Source: Nocardioides aromaticivorans
GTDB taxonomy: Bacteria; Actinomycetota; Actinomycetes; Propionibacteriales; Nocardioidaceae
Assembly: GCF_013408525.1 (NCBI RefSeq)
Contig: NZ_JACBZM010000001.1
Coordinates: forward strand, 62,001 to 126,000
Direction: 5' to 3'
Length of the DNA: 64,000 nucleotides
A model generated the notes under the pieces. The model had not been told where the DNA came from and did not search any database. It saw only the letters and a program-made list of their open reading frames with translations. Shown here in pieces: positions 26,157 to 33,735 of the stretch (positions are counted from its first letter, which is position 1; every line of letters starts with the position of its first letter). A program made the translations under genes and the position numbers.

Positions 26157-28262
26157 ATGAGGTTGCTCTCCCGTGTCCTGGCTGCCGTCCTGCTGGCGAC
26201 CGTGCTGCTCCACTCCGCTCCCGTGGAGGCCGCGACGAAGCCGGCGGCGCCACGGTCGGTGAAGGCGACCCCGCTCAACAAGGCGGTGAAGGTCACCTGG
26301 GCGGCTCCGTCCTCCCCCGGCACCTCGGCGATCAACGCCTACGCGGTCCAGCGCCGCAACACCACCTCGTCGCCGTGGGTGACGGTCAAGTACACCGGCG
26401 CGACCGCGCGCGCCTGGACCGAGACCGGCCTGGTCAACGGTGCGCGCTTCTACTACCGGGTGATGGCGCGCAACGGCTCGGGCTGGGGCACCGCGAGCGC
26501 GCAGGTGAGCGCGGTGCCGCGGACGGTGCCTGCGGCGCCGAGGTATCCCGCAGCCGACGCCTACAACGCAGCGCTGGGCGCATACTGGCAGATCCCGACC
26601 ACCAACGGCGGCGCAACCATCGACCGGTACCAGGTCCAGTGGTCGGCGGACGGCGCGACCTGGACCGGGTCGGTCACGTCACCGACCGCGTCCACCCAGG
26701 CGGCCCCCGCGGCGGTGCCGCTGACGCCGGGCACCCGCTACTGGCTGCGGGTGCGCGCCCACAACGCCGCCGGCTACGGGCCGACGACGGGCTTCGGGCC
26801 CTACACGGTCCGGACCGCCCCCGGCCCGGTCACCGACCTCGCCGCCACGCCCGGCGTCGGTCAGGTGGCCCTCACCTGGACCGCCCCGGTCGTGGGCACA
26901 CCGGTGGGCAGCACCGCGGTGGCGTCGTACAAGGTCGAGAGCAGTGCCGACGGCGGCACGACCTGGACGACGGAGCCGTCGACCACGGAGACCTCCACCA
27001 TCGTCACCGGGCTGACCGGCGGGGTCTCCTACCAGTTCCGGGTCAGCGCGAGGTCGGTCATCGACAACGTCGGCTACGGACCGGCGACGGTCATCGCGCC
27101 CGATGCGCCGACCGGCGTTCCGAGCGCACCGCAGAACGTCACCCTCGGCTGGGAGGAGGCCGTCGGCCAGTTCCGGCTGGCCTGGCAGCCTCCGGCCAGC
27201 GACGGCGGCCGGGACCTGACCCGCTACGAGGTGGCGTGGTCGGGCCCGAACCCCGGCTCCTTCTCGTACCCGGCGGACGTGACCCACGCCGACCTGCCGA
27301 CCGTCCCCCTCGACCACCAGCTCCACGTCCGCGCCTGCAACGGCCCGGACGCCGCGGACTGCGGTCCGTGGAGCGACGACCTCGGGCCGGTCACCGACCG
27401 GGTCGTCGACCTGCAGGCGGCGCAGTCGATGGCGGGCACGGCGCGCACCGTGCACGTCGACTGGGGCGAGCCCGCCAACGGCCTCGCGACGTCCTACGAC
27501 GTGTTGCGCAGCGACGACGGCGGCACCACGTTCAGCCCGCTGGCGACGGTCCTCCAGCCCGCGACCGAGTACGACGACACGACCACGCTCGCGTCGACGC
27601 AGTACATCTACAAGGTGGTCCCCCACGGCGGCGGCACGGGCGAGCCCCGGATCACGTCGATCACGACGAGCGTCGACCAGACGCTGTCGATCAGCCCGAC
27701 GACGATCAACGTCACCGAGGGCTCGTCCACGGGCGCCCAGGTGGTCCTGGGCGTGGCGACCTCCGTCGCGACGGAGGTGACGGTGACGGTCGCCGACCCC
27801 GCGCTGGCGACGACCACGACCGCCACGGTGCAGGTGGCCGCCGGGGAGACGAGCGCCGCGGTGACCCTGAGCGGCACCCAGGACGACGACCTCGTCGGCG
27901 GCTCCACCACGTTGACCGCCACCTTGGGCGCGCTCGAGGCCAGCGCGACGGTCGCGGTGGCCGACAACGACACGCAGGCGATCATCGCGCCCGCGGCGGT
28001 CGAGGTCGCCGACGGGGCGACGGCGGGTGTCGACGTGCGGCTGCTCCACCAGCCGACCGGTCCGGTCACGATGAGCGTCGGCATCACCCAGAACGGCAAC
28101 AGGGTCGACATCGTCGGCGACATCACCGAGCTGCAGTTCACCGCCGCGAACTGGAACCAGCCGCAGACCCTGCAGGTCCACCGGAACAACCCCGGGGCCG
28201 CGACGCTGAACCTGACCGCCCCCGGTGCGACCTCGGCGAACGTCGCCGTGACCGAGCCCTAG
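26157..28262 (+). CDS. Secreted fibronectin type III repeat protein
   Basis: 701 residues. A signal peptide ends near VEAA (about 26). At least five FnIII-like repeats follow, recognisable by APRSVKATPLNKAVKVTWAA, FYYRVMARNGSGWG, YWLRVRAHNAAGYGP, YQFRVSARS and LHVRACNGPD. The C-terminal 200 residues (SPTTINVTEGSSTGAQVVL and TLTATLGALEASATVAVADN) resemble Calx-beta-type repeats. The protein is probably cell-surface or secreted; there is no sorting signal or membrane anchor at the C terminus. No catalytic domain is seen. GAAGGAGG lies 7 bp before the ATG. Confidence 0.85.
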   Translation: MRLLSRVLAAVLLATVLLHSAPVEAATKPAAPRSVKATPLNKAVKVTWAAPSSPGTSAINAYAVQRRNTTSSPWVTVKYTGATARAWTETGLVNGARFYYRVMARNGSGWGTASAQVSAVPRTVPAAPRYPAADAYNAALGAYWQIPTTNGGATIDRYQVQWSADGATWTGSVTSPTASTQAAPAAVPLTPGTRYWLRVRAHNAAGYGPTTGFGPYTVRTAPGPVTDLAATPGVGQVALTWTAPVVGTPVGSTAVASYKVESSADGGTTWTTEPSTTETSTIVTGLTGGVSYQFRVSARSVIDNVGYGPATVIAPDAPTGVPSAPQNVTLGWEEAVGQFRLAWQPPASDGGRDLTRYEVAWSGPNPGSFSYPADVTHADLPTVPLDHQLHVRACNGPDAADCGPWSDDLGPVTDRVVDLQAAQSMAGTARTVHVDWGEPANGLATSYDVLRSDDGGTTFSPLATVLQPATEYDDTTTLASTQYIYKVVPHGGGTGEPRITSITTSVDQTLSISPTTINVTEGSSTGAQVVLGVATSVATEVTVTVADPALATTTTATVQVAAGETSAAVTLSGTQDDDLVGGSTTLTATLGALEASATVAVADNDTQAIIAPAAVEVADGATAGVDVRLLHQPTGPVTMSVGITQNGNRVDIVGDITELQFTAANWNQPQTLQVHRNNPGAATLNLTAPGATSANVAVTEP

Positions 28263-28278
28263 GCAGCGGCCCCGCCGA

Positions 28279-29001
28279 TCAGTGCCCGCGGCGCTTGCGG
28301 ATCACCCACGCGCCGAGACCGACGGCGGCCAGCCCGGCGGCGACGACACCGGGCCGGTTCTGCCAGCGCGTGTACTCCTCGGTGACCTGCGGCCAGGCCT
28401 CGCCGATGACCGCCGCGGCGTCCTCCGGGGTCGCCTCGAGGCCCTCGACGGAGACCGGGGTGCCGAACACGATGCGCACCCGGCGCGGCAGCGGCCAGCG
28501 CCGCTTCTCGGTGCCGGTGATCGTCGCGGGCACGATCGGCGCACCGGCCTCGATCGCGAGCCGGGCGGCGCCGCGCTTCGGGGCACCGAGGCCCTCCTCG
28601 CGCACGCGGGTGCCCTCGGGGAAGAGCGCGAGCGCGTCGCCGCGACGCAGGATCGCCCGGGCGGTCTCCAGCGCGTCGGCGTCGGACTCGCCACGTCGTA
28701 CGGGGAAGGCGCCCAGGCGCAGGAACACCTTGGCCATCGGGCCGTCGAAGTGCTCGGCCTTGCCCATGAAGTGCACCGGCCGGCGCAGCACGATCGCGAC
28801 GAAGAACGGGTCCCAGAAGCTCTTGTGGTTGGGGACGATGACGACCGGCCCCTTCTTCGGGACGTTCTCCTTGCCCGAGGCGGTGAAGCCGCAGACGATG
28901 CGGAAGATCACCGCGGCGGCGTACTTCACCAGCAGGTAGAGCGGACCGCTGACGCCCTGCTCGCGCGCGATGCGGTGGGCCTCCTCGTTCGTTGTCGCCA
29001 T
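28279..29001 (-). CDS. 1-acylglycerol-3-phosphate acyltransferase (PlsC family)
   Basis: 240 residues with PlsC motifs: block I NHKSFWDPFF (His and Asp of Hx4D), block II near FPVRRGESDADA, block III ALFPEGTRVREEG and block IV AGAPIVPATI. It would acylate lysophosphatidate or a similar acceptor at the membrane. Hydrophobic stretches at the N terminus (LYLLVKYAAAVIFRIV) and C terminus (VVAAGLAAVGLGAWVI) may anchor it. The ATG at 28999-29001 is used since upstream codons are a shadow. It faces the FnIII gene, with 16 bp between stops. Confidence 0.92.
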   Translation of the reverse strand: MATTNEEAHRIAREQGVSGPLYLLVKYAAAVIFRIVCGFTASGKENVPKKGPVVIVPNHKSFWDPFFVAIVLRRPVHFMGKAEHFDGPMAKVFLRLGAFPVRRGESDADALETARAILRRGDALALFPEGTRVREEGLGAPKRGAARLAIEAGAPIVPATITGTEKRRWPLPRRVRIVFGTPVSVEGLEATPEDAAAVIGEAWPQVTEEYTRWQNRPGVVAAGLAAVGLGAWVIRKRRGH

Positions 29002-29008
29002 CGCGCCA

Positions 29009-29890
29009 TCATGACGCCGCACGTCGACCGGTTCCAGCGACGCGCTCACGGAACTCGGACAGGCAGGCCAGCACCCAGTCCGAGTCGTGCATGACCTGCC
29101 ACCAGGTGAAGCGCAGCACGGTCCAACCGTCGAGCGTCAGGAGGGTGTACCGGTGGCAGTCACGCTCGAAGGCCTTCCTCGACGTGTGGAACTCCCATGA
29201 CTCGGCCTCGATCGCCAGCCGGCGCCCGCGATCGACCACGTCGGGATGCACGACGAAGTCCTGTCGGTCGGAGCGCCCGCGGACCTGGATCTCACCCTGC
29301 GGCAGGACATCCAGCCCCGCGCGGATCGCGAGCGCGCGCAGCTTGCTCTCGAACGGATTCGCTGCGAAAGGTGAGGCCAGCCGTGCGACTTCCCGAGCCT
29401 GCGCCGAGCCCTTGCCCCGCAGGCGGGCTGCATCGGCGATGAAAGTCTCGTGGTCGACGCCGTGGCGGAGTGCCGAGTCCGCCACGCTGAGCGCGATGTC
29501 GAACGGCAGCCGGCGGGCGCAGTCGAGCACCGTCCGACGTTCCGACAGCACCAGTCCGCGCTCGTCCGACAGGTCGCCCCAGACGACCTCGACTCCGGCT
29601 GCTCCAGCTGCGCTGGCGTGGTGGTCGAACATGATCCACGGTCGGATCGGAGCAGAGGGGACCTCCCAGCCGTGACTCACGGCGGCGCTGAGGACGGCGA
29701 CCCGCCCACCCAGCGCGAGGGCACGCTGCGCGGCGCGGTCCAGGTCCGGTAGCCGGTAGGTGGAGCGGTCCCCACGCGCAATGGCGCCCGAACGCGCGGC
29801 GCGATCCACCTGTCGGCGCGACGACATCGCGATCAGGTGACGTCGCTTCGCGACACCGCCTGCCATCGCGAGCGCGTCGACCGGGTCCAC
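29009..29890 (-). CDS. DUF559/AbiEi-like domain protein
   Basis: 293 residues. The N-terminal part begins DPVDALAMAGGVAKRRHLIA, a winged-helix AbiEi-type segment. Later residues (NPFESKLRALAIRAG, then LAIEAESWEFHTSRKAFERD and YTLLTLDGWTVLRFTWWQV) form a DUF559/Vsr-like nuclease fold with a conserved E-x-E-S-x-x-x-H motif. These are common, poorly understood actinobacterial proteins. The GTG at 29890 is chosen because it fits the usual family N terminus; a further Met follows 18 bp later. Upstream reading is Arg-rich shadow. Confidence 0.8.
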   Translation of the reverse strand: MDPVDALAMAGGVAKRRHLIAMSSRRQVDRAARSGAIARGDRSTYRLPDLDRAAQRALALGGRVAVLSAAVSHGWEVPSAPIRPWIMFDHHASAAGAAGVEVVWGDLSDERGLVLSERRTVLDCARRLPFDIALSVADSALRHGVDHETFIADAARLRGKGSAQAREVARLASPFAANPFESKLRALAIRAGLDVLPQGEIQVRGRSDRQDFVVHPDVVDRGRRLAIEAESWEFHTSRKAFERDCHRYTLLTLDGWTVLRFTWWQVMHDSDWVLACLSEFRERVAGTGRRAAS

Positions 29891-30027
29891 GCACGACAGC
29901 CTCGCTGATCTCACGTCCTCCCGGCGAAGCGCATCCACAGGCGTACCCGAACGAAGGGAAACGCCGGCGTTGGGGCGTCGCCTGGCCCTCTTCGGCTTCC
30001 GTTTCCCTTCTTTCGGGCACGGCAGCG

Positions 30028-30375
30028 CTAGTGGATGAGGTCCTGCCAGTTCGCGGGCACGCGCTCGGCCGGTCCGGGCACGGACTGGCCCTCGGGGTGG
30101 CCGGTCGGCGCGGCGAGCTCGGGCCCGTTGTAGTAGTCCTGCGCCTCGTAGTCCCAGAACCAGTCCTCGCCGGGCTCGTAGCTCTGGATCAGCCGGTGTC
30201 CGGTCTCCTTGAAGTGCGCGGTCGCGTGCTGGGCCGGCGAGGTGTCGCAGCAGCCGACGTGGCCGCACGCGGCACACCGCCGCAGGTGGACCCACCAGCC
30301 GCCGGCCGCATCGCACTCGGCACAGCCGGGGCCGCTCGCAGGGACGTCGACGTCGATCTGGGGTGCGTCGGTCAT
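30028..30375 (-). CDS. UBP-type zinc finger protein
   Basis: 115 residues. A zf-UBP module occupies the first two-thirds: GCAECDAAGGWWVHLRRCAA, CGHVGCCDTSPAQHATAHF and KETGH supply the Cys/His ligands. The tail (WFWDYEAQDYYNGPELAAP) is the conserved GEDWFWDY segment of bacterial members. In eukaryotes this finger binds the free ubiquitin C terminus; bacteria lack ubiquitin, so the ligand is unknown. Single leftward gene. Confidence 0.9.
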   Translation of the reverse strand: MTDAPQIDVDVPASGPGCAECDAAGGWWVHLRRCAACGHVGCCDTSPAQHATAHFKETGHRLIQSYEPGEDWFWDYEAQDYYNGPELAAPTGHPEGQSVPGPAERVPANWQDLIH

Positions 30376-30386
30376 GTCCCGAAACT

Positions 30387-30549
30387 AGGCCGTGTCTCCC
30401 AACCGGCGGTGGATGGACACGCCGTCCAGCGCGTGCGATGGCAAGGCGCCGGTGCGCGGGCAGACTGGGCGTCTTCCAAGCATCGGCAACGCCGCCAGGC
30501 GTGCGTGATGGGCGGCGTGGCCGCCGCCGAGGGTTGGGAGACACGGCCT
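30387..30549. repeat. 161-bp element with 17-18-bp inverted ends (MITE-like)
   Basis: AGGCCGTGTCTCCCAACC (30387-30404) and its reverse complement GGTTGGGAGACACGGCCT (30532-30549) are perfect 18-bp inverted arms; the 127-bp interior contains further imperfect complementarity (GGCGG/CGCC runs), so the whole unit could fold into a long hairpin. It fills the gap between the UBP and GH114 genes. No target-site duplication or ORF is visible. It may be a non-autonomous repeat or a strong bidirectional terminator. Confidence 0.7.
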
Positions 30550-30564
30550 CGTGCGCCGGAGGCC

Positions 30565-31305
30565 TCAGCACCACGACCGCACGCCGGTGCGCGACAGCGC
30601 GCGGTCACGCAGCACGATCCCGAGGCGCGCGCCCCAGCGCGCGCAGGCGCGGTCGAAGTCGGCGCGGCGGTACTCGACGGCCAGCACGCGGCTGCCGTAC
30701 GACGCCACGTAGTCGCCGCACTCGGCGTACCGTCCGCACTCCTCGGCCACGGCGAAGTCGAAGCCGAGCACGGTGCCGTCGAGCTCCGCCCAGTTCTTCT
30801 GCCCGGCGGCCAGGCCGTCGGCGTGCGCCCGCGCCACCAGGGTCCGCGCGAACGCCTTCGCCTGCGCGCGCGTGATGAGCCCGCGGCTGCGCGACCACGA
30901 GTCGAGGTTGTCGAACTCGACGGCGTCGAAGCCGTCGCGGGCGCACCCGTCGATCCAGCGGCCGACGATCCGCGCGAGCGCGGCGCGCTTCGTCGTCGTA
31001 CGGATGTCCAGGAGCCACTCGCCCCACGCCTCGTCGACGACCGCGCGGCCGTCCTCCTTCAGCACCAGGCTCCACCGGTCGCGCCAGAAGGACGCCTCGT
31101 CGGGCTGGGTCTGGAAGCCGTTGACGTAGCAGACGTTGTAGCGGCCGGGCGACGGCGGCGCGTTGCGGTCGCGGACCACGATCTCGACGCGCGGGTCGGG
31201 CCGCACCGCGCCGCCGAGCTGGTAGTCGAGGTCTCCCCCGCCGGGCGGCGGGGTCACGACCGGGGCCAGCGTGAGGGCGACGGAGAGGACGAGGGCCGAG
31301 AACAC
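30565..31305 (-). CDS. Secreted GH114 endo-alpha-1,4-polygalactosaminidase-like protein
   Basis: 246 residues. A signal peptide (FSALVLSVALTLAPVVT) starts at GTG 31305; upstream codons are a shadow. GH114 pattern: YNVCYVNGFQTQPDEASFW, DEAWGEWLLDIR, a catalytic-region FDAVEFDNLDSW and QKNWAEL, FDFAVAEECG. Such enzymes cut alpha-1,4 polygalactosamine exopolysaccharides, or act as lipoprotein-like cell-wall hydrolases in actinobacteria. Cys pairs near residues 69 and 150 may be bridged outside the cell. Single gene, divergent from the phosphoesterase gene. Confidence 0.85.
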   Translation of the reverse strand: MFSALVLSVALTLAPVVTPPPGGGDLDYQLGGAVRPDPRVEIVVRDRNAPPSPGRYNVCYVNGFQTQPDEASFWRDRWSLVLKEDGRAVVDEAWGEWLLDIRTTTKRAALARIVGRWIDGCARDGFDAVEFDNLDSWSRSRGLITRAQAKAFARTLVARAHADGLAAGQKNWAELDGTVLGFDFAVAEECGRYAECGDYVASYGSRVLAVEYRRADFDRACARWGARLGIVLRDRALSRTGVRSWC

Positions 31306-31340
31306 CGGACCAGTGTCCCCCGCGGTCCTAGGCTCTGGGC

Positions 31341-32255
31341 GTGGAACCGCTCGGCCAGTACCCCGACCCGACACACGTCGTCGCCCACCTCAGCGACCCC
31401 CACCTGCTCGCCGGCAGCCTGCAGTACGACGCCGTCGACACCGTCGCCCACCTCGAGGCCGCGCTCGAGCGGCTCGGCCGGGTGCCCACGCCACCGCAGG
31501 CGCTCGTGTTCACGGGCGACCTGGCCGACAAGGGCGAGCCGGCGGCGTACCGGCGGCTGCGCGTGGTGGTCGAGCCGGCGGCGGCCGCGTTCGGCGCCGA
31601 GGTGGTCTGGGTGATGGGCAACCACGACGACCGGGCGGCGTACTCGCGCGAGCTCTTCGGTGCGGAGAGCGAGGAGCCGCAGGACCGCGTGCACGACGTC
31701 GCCGGCCTGAGGATCGTCGCGCTCGACACCAGTGTCCCGGGCTGGCACCACGGGGAGCTGTCGGACGAGCAGCTGCGGTGGCTCGCGGAGGTGCTGGCCG
31801 AGCCGGCACCGCACGGCACCCTGCTGGCGCTGCACCACGCGCCGATCCCGGTGCCGATGCTGCGCCTGGCGGAGCTGATCGAGCTGCACGACCAGCCGCG
31901 GCTGGCGGCGGTGGTCGAGGGCAGCGACGTGCGCGGCATCCTCGGCGGGCACTTCCACTTCACGTCGTGGTCCACGTTCGCCGGCGTCCCGGTCTCGGTG
32001 GCGTCGGCGAGCTGCTACACCTCCGAGCTCGCCCCCGACCAGCGGCTGCTCTCCGGCGTCGACGGGCACCAGGCCTTCACCAGGCTCCACCTGTACGACG
32101 ACCGGGTGGTCCACTCCGTCGTACCGGCCACCGACGCGGTCGAGGTCAGCGGCTACGGTCTGGAGATGCTGGAGCCCTTCCGCACGCTCACCCCGGAGCA
32201 GCGCTTCGACATGGTCTCCCGCAAGGACTCGCCCCTCAACGCTCCCCTGGACTGA
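31341..32255 (+). CDS. Metallophosphoesterase (CpdA-like)
   Basis: 304 residues with all five calcineurin-type metal-site blocks: LSDPHL (D19, H21), TGDLADKGEP, GNHDDR, HHAPIP and GGHFHF. This is the class III cyclic-nucleotide phosphodiesterase-like pattern (CpdA/Rv0805), which hydrolyses 2',3'- or 3',5'-cyclic nucleotides in vitro; the true substrate is not known. The start is GTG at 31341. The gene lies 10 bp before the exonuclease gene, so co-transcription is likely. Confidence 0.92.
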   Translation: MEPLGQYPDPTHVVAHLSDPHLLAGSLQYDAVDTVAHLEAALERLGRVPTPPQALVFTGDLADKGEPAAYRRLRVVVEPAAAAFGAEVVWVMGNHDDRAAYSRELFGAESEEPQDRVHDVAGLRIVALDTSVPGWHHGELSDEQLRWLAEVLAEPAPHGTLLALHHAPIPVPMLRLAELIELHDQPRLAAVVEGSDVRGILGGHFHFTSWSTFAGVPVSVASASCYTSELAPDQRLLSGVDGHQAFTRLHLYDDRVVHSVVPATDAVEVSGYGLEMLEPFRTLTPEQRFDMVSRKDSPLNAPLD

Positions 32256-32265
32256 CGACCGCCCG

Positions 32266-33270
32266 ATGCACGCGATCCCCGACCGGCCCCGCAAGCTCCT
32301 GCTCGCGGTCGACGCGCCGTCCCTGCTGCACCGCAACCACCACGCGCGGGCGCACACCCGGCACCTGGACCGCGGCGGCCGGCCGGCGTGGGCGCTGCAC
32401 GGGATGCTGCGCCAGATCATCGAGTCGATCGACGCGTTCGCGCCCGACGCGGTGATCTTCGGGCTGGACGACCGGACGGCGTCGTACCGCCGCGACATGT
32501 ACCCGGACTACAAGGCGGGCCGGGCCGAGAAGGACCCCGAGCTCGTCGACCAGCTCGACCGCGCCGGCGCCCTGCTGGACGCCCTCGGCCTCGCGACCCT
32601 GACGCCGCCCGGCCTGGAGGCCGACGACGTCAACGCGTCGGCCGCCACCTGGGCCGGCGAGAACGGCTGGGACTGCGTCGTGATCACCTCCGACCGCGAC
32701 TCCTTCGCCCACATCAGCGAGCACACCCGCGTGCTGCGGCTGATCGACGGCGGCATCAACGGCTCGCCGCTGCTGACCCCCAGGGCGCTGCAGATCATGT
32801 ACGGCGTCCCGGCCGAGCGCTACCTCGAGTTCGCGGCCGTACGCGGCGACTCCAGCGACAACCTGCCCGGCGTGAAGGGCATCGGCGAGAAGACCGCGGC
32901 GGTCCTGCTCAACCACATGGGGTCGATGCAGGCGGTCTGGGCGGACGTCGAGCACAACGACGGCGCGGCGCTGGTCGCGGCGCTCGACTCGTGGAGCGAC
33001 GAGACCGGCGCGCGCCGGATCAGCGCGTCGACGCTGACCCGCCTGCAGGCGCCGGAGGCCCGCGAGCGCTACGAGTTCAACCTGCGGCTGATGGCCGGAC
33101 GCACCGACCTCGACCTCGGGCTCACCCCCGACGTGCCCGGCACCCCGGGCCTGCTGCCGCTGGACATCGCACGCGTCGAGCGCGTGGTCGGCCACCTGGG
33201 CATGGAGGCGACCACCACCCTGGCCCTGCGGGTGCTCACGGGTGAGCCGGCGTCGTACGGGCGCCCCTGA
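32266..33270 (+). CDS. 5'-3' exonuclease (Pol I N-terminal-like)
   Basis: 334 residues of the stand-alone 5'-3' exonuclease/FEN family. PIN-like N-terminal block LLAVDAPSLLHRNHHARA, then YPDYKAGRAEKDPE, metal residues in GLEADDVNASAA and TSDRDSFAHIS, and the helix-3-turn-helix DNA-binding segment GDSSDNLPGVKGIGEKTA. It cuts 5' flaps or RNA primers and could aid DNA repair. It follows the phosphoesterase by 10 bp and its end overlaps the opposite membrane-protein gene by 35 bp. Confidence 0.93.
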   Translation: MHAIPDRPRKLLLAVDAPSLLHRNHHARAHTRHLDRGGRPAWALHGMLRQIIESIDAFAPDAVIFGLDDRTASYRRDMYPDYKAGRAEKDPELVDQLDRAGALLDALGLATLTPPGLEADDVNASAATWAGENGWDCVVITSDRDSFAHISEHTRVLRLIDGGINGSPLLTPRALQIMYGVPAERYLEFAAVRGDSSDNLPGVKGIGEKTAAVLLNHMGSMQAVWADVEHNDGAALVAALDSWSDETGARRISASTLTRLQAPEARERYEFNLRLMAGRTDLDLGLTPDVPGTPGLLPLDIARVERVVGHLGMEATTTLALRVLTGEPASYGRP

Positions 33271-33670
33271 GCCGGCGGCGTACCCAGGTGAACGGCAGGA
33301 CCAGCAGCGGCAGGCCGAGCCCGAGCAGCACCAGCGGCAGCGTCAGGGACCGGCTGTAGAGCTCACCGTCGCGCAGGGTCGCGTCGACCGTCCTGCCGAC
33401 CTCCTGGTCGCCGGAGCCCTGGATCGGGCCGGTGTGCTCGACGCCGTCGACCGTCCAGCGGGCGGTGCAGTGCTGGCTCGACGTCTTGTAGCCGACGTCG
33501 AGGTCGCAGCCGATCACCTCGGCCTCGACCCGCTCGCCCGTCTGGCGCTGGACGATCAGCCAGGCGCCCGCCCCGACGAGGACGAAGGGCACCAGCATGA
33601 TCGCCGCCACGACGAGGTTGACGACGATCCGCATCGGGAGCGACTCGGGTGGTCGCTGCGGCTCGGCCAT
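33236..33670 (-). CDS. Two-span membrane protein, unknown
   Basis: 144 residues. Transmembrane segments near residues 15-38 (VVNLVVAAIMLVPFVLVGAG) and 106-124 (LPLVLLGLGLPLLVLPF) flank a soluble domain with two Cys (VIGCDLD and SSQHCTARW), resembling DUF3592-type proteins. The basic C-terminal tail faces the cytosol. Function unknown. The ATG at 33670 was used since upstream sequence is a shadow. It converges with the exonuclease gene (35-bp overlap). Confidence 0.7.
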   Translation of the reverse strand: MAEPQRPPESLPMRIVVNLVVAAIMLVPFVLVGAGAWLIVQRQTGERVEAEVIGCDLDVGYKTSSQHCTARWTVDGVEHTGPIQGSGDQEVGRTVDATLRDGELYSRSLTLPLVLLGLGLPLLVLPFTWVRRRLRGARTTPAHP

Positions 33671-33735
33671 GCGCCAGCGTCCCACCGCGCAGCGTCGTCC
33701 GGAATGGTCCGATCGGGCCACTGCCCCGAAACGGG

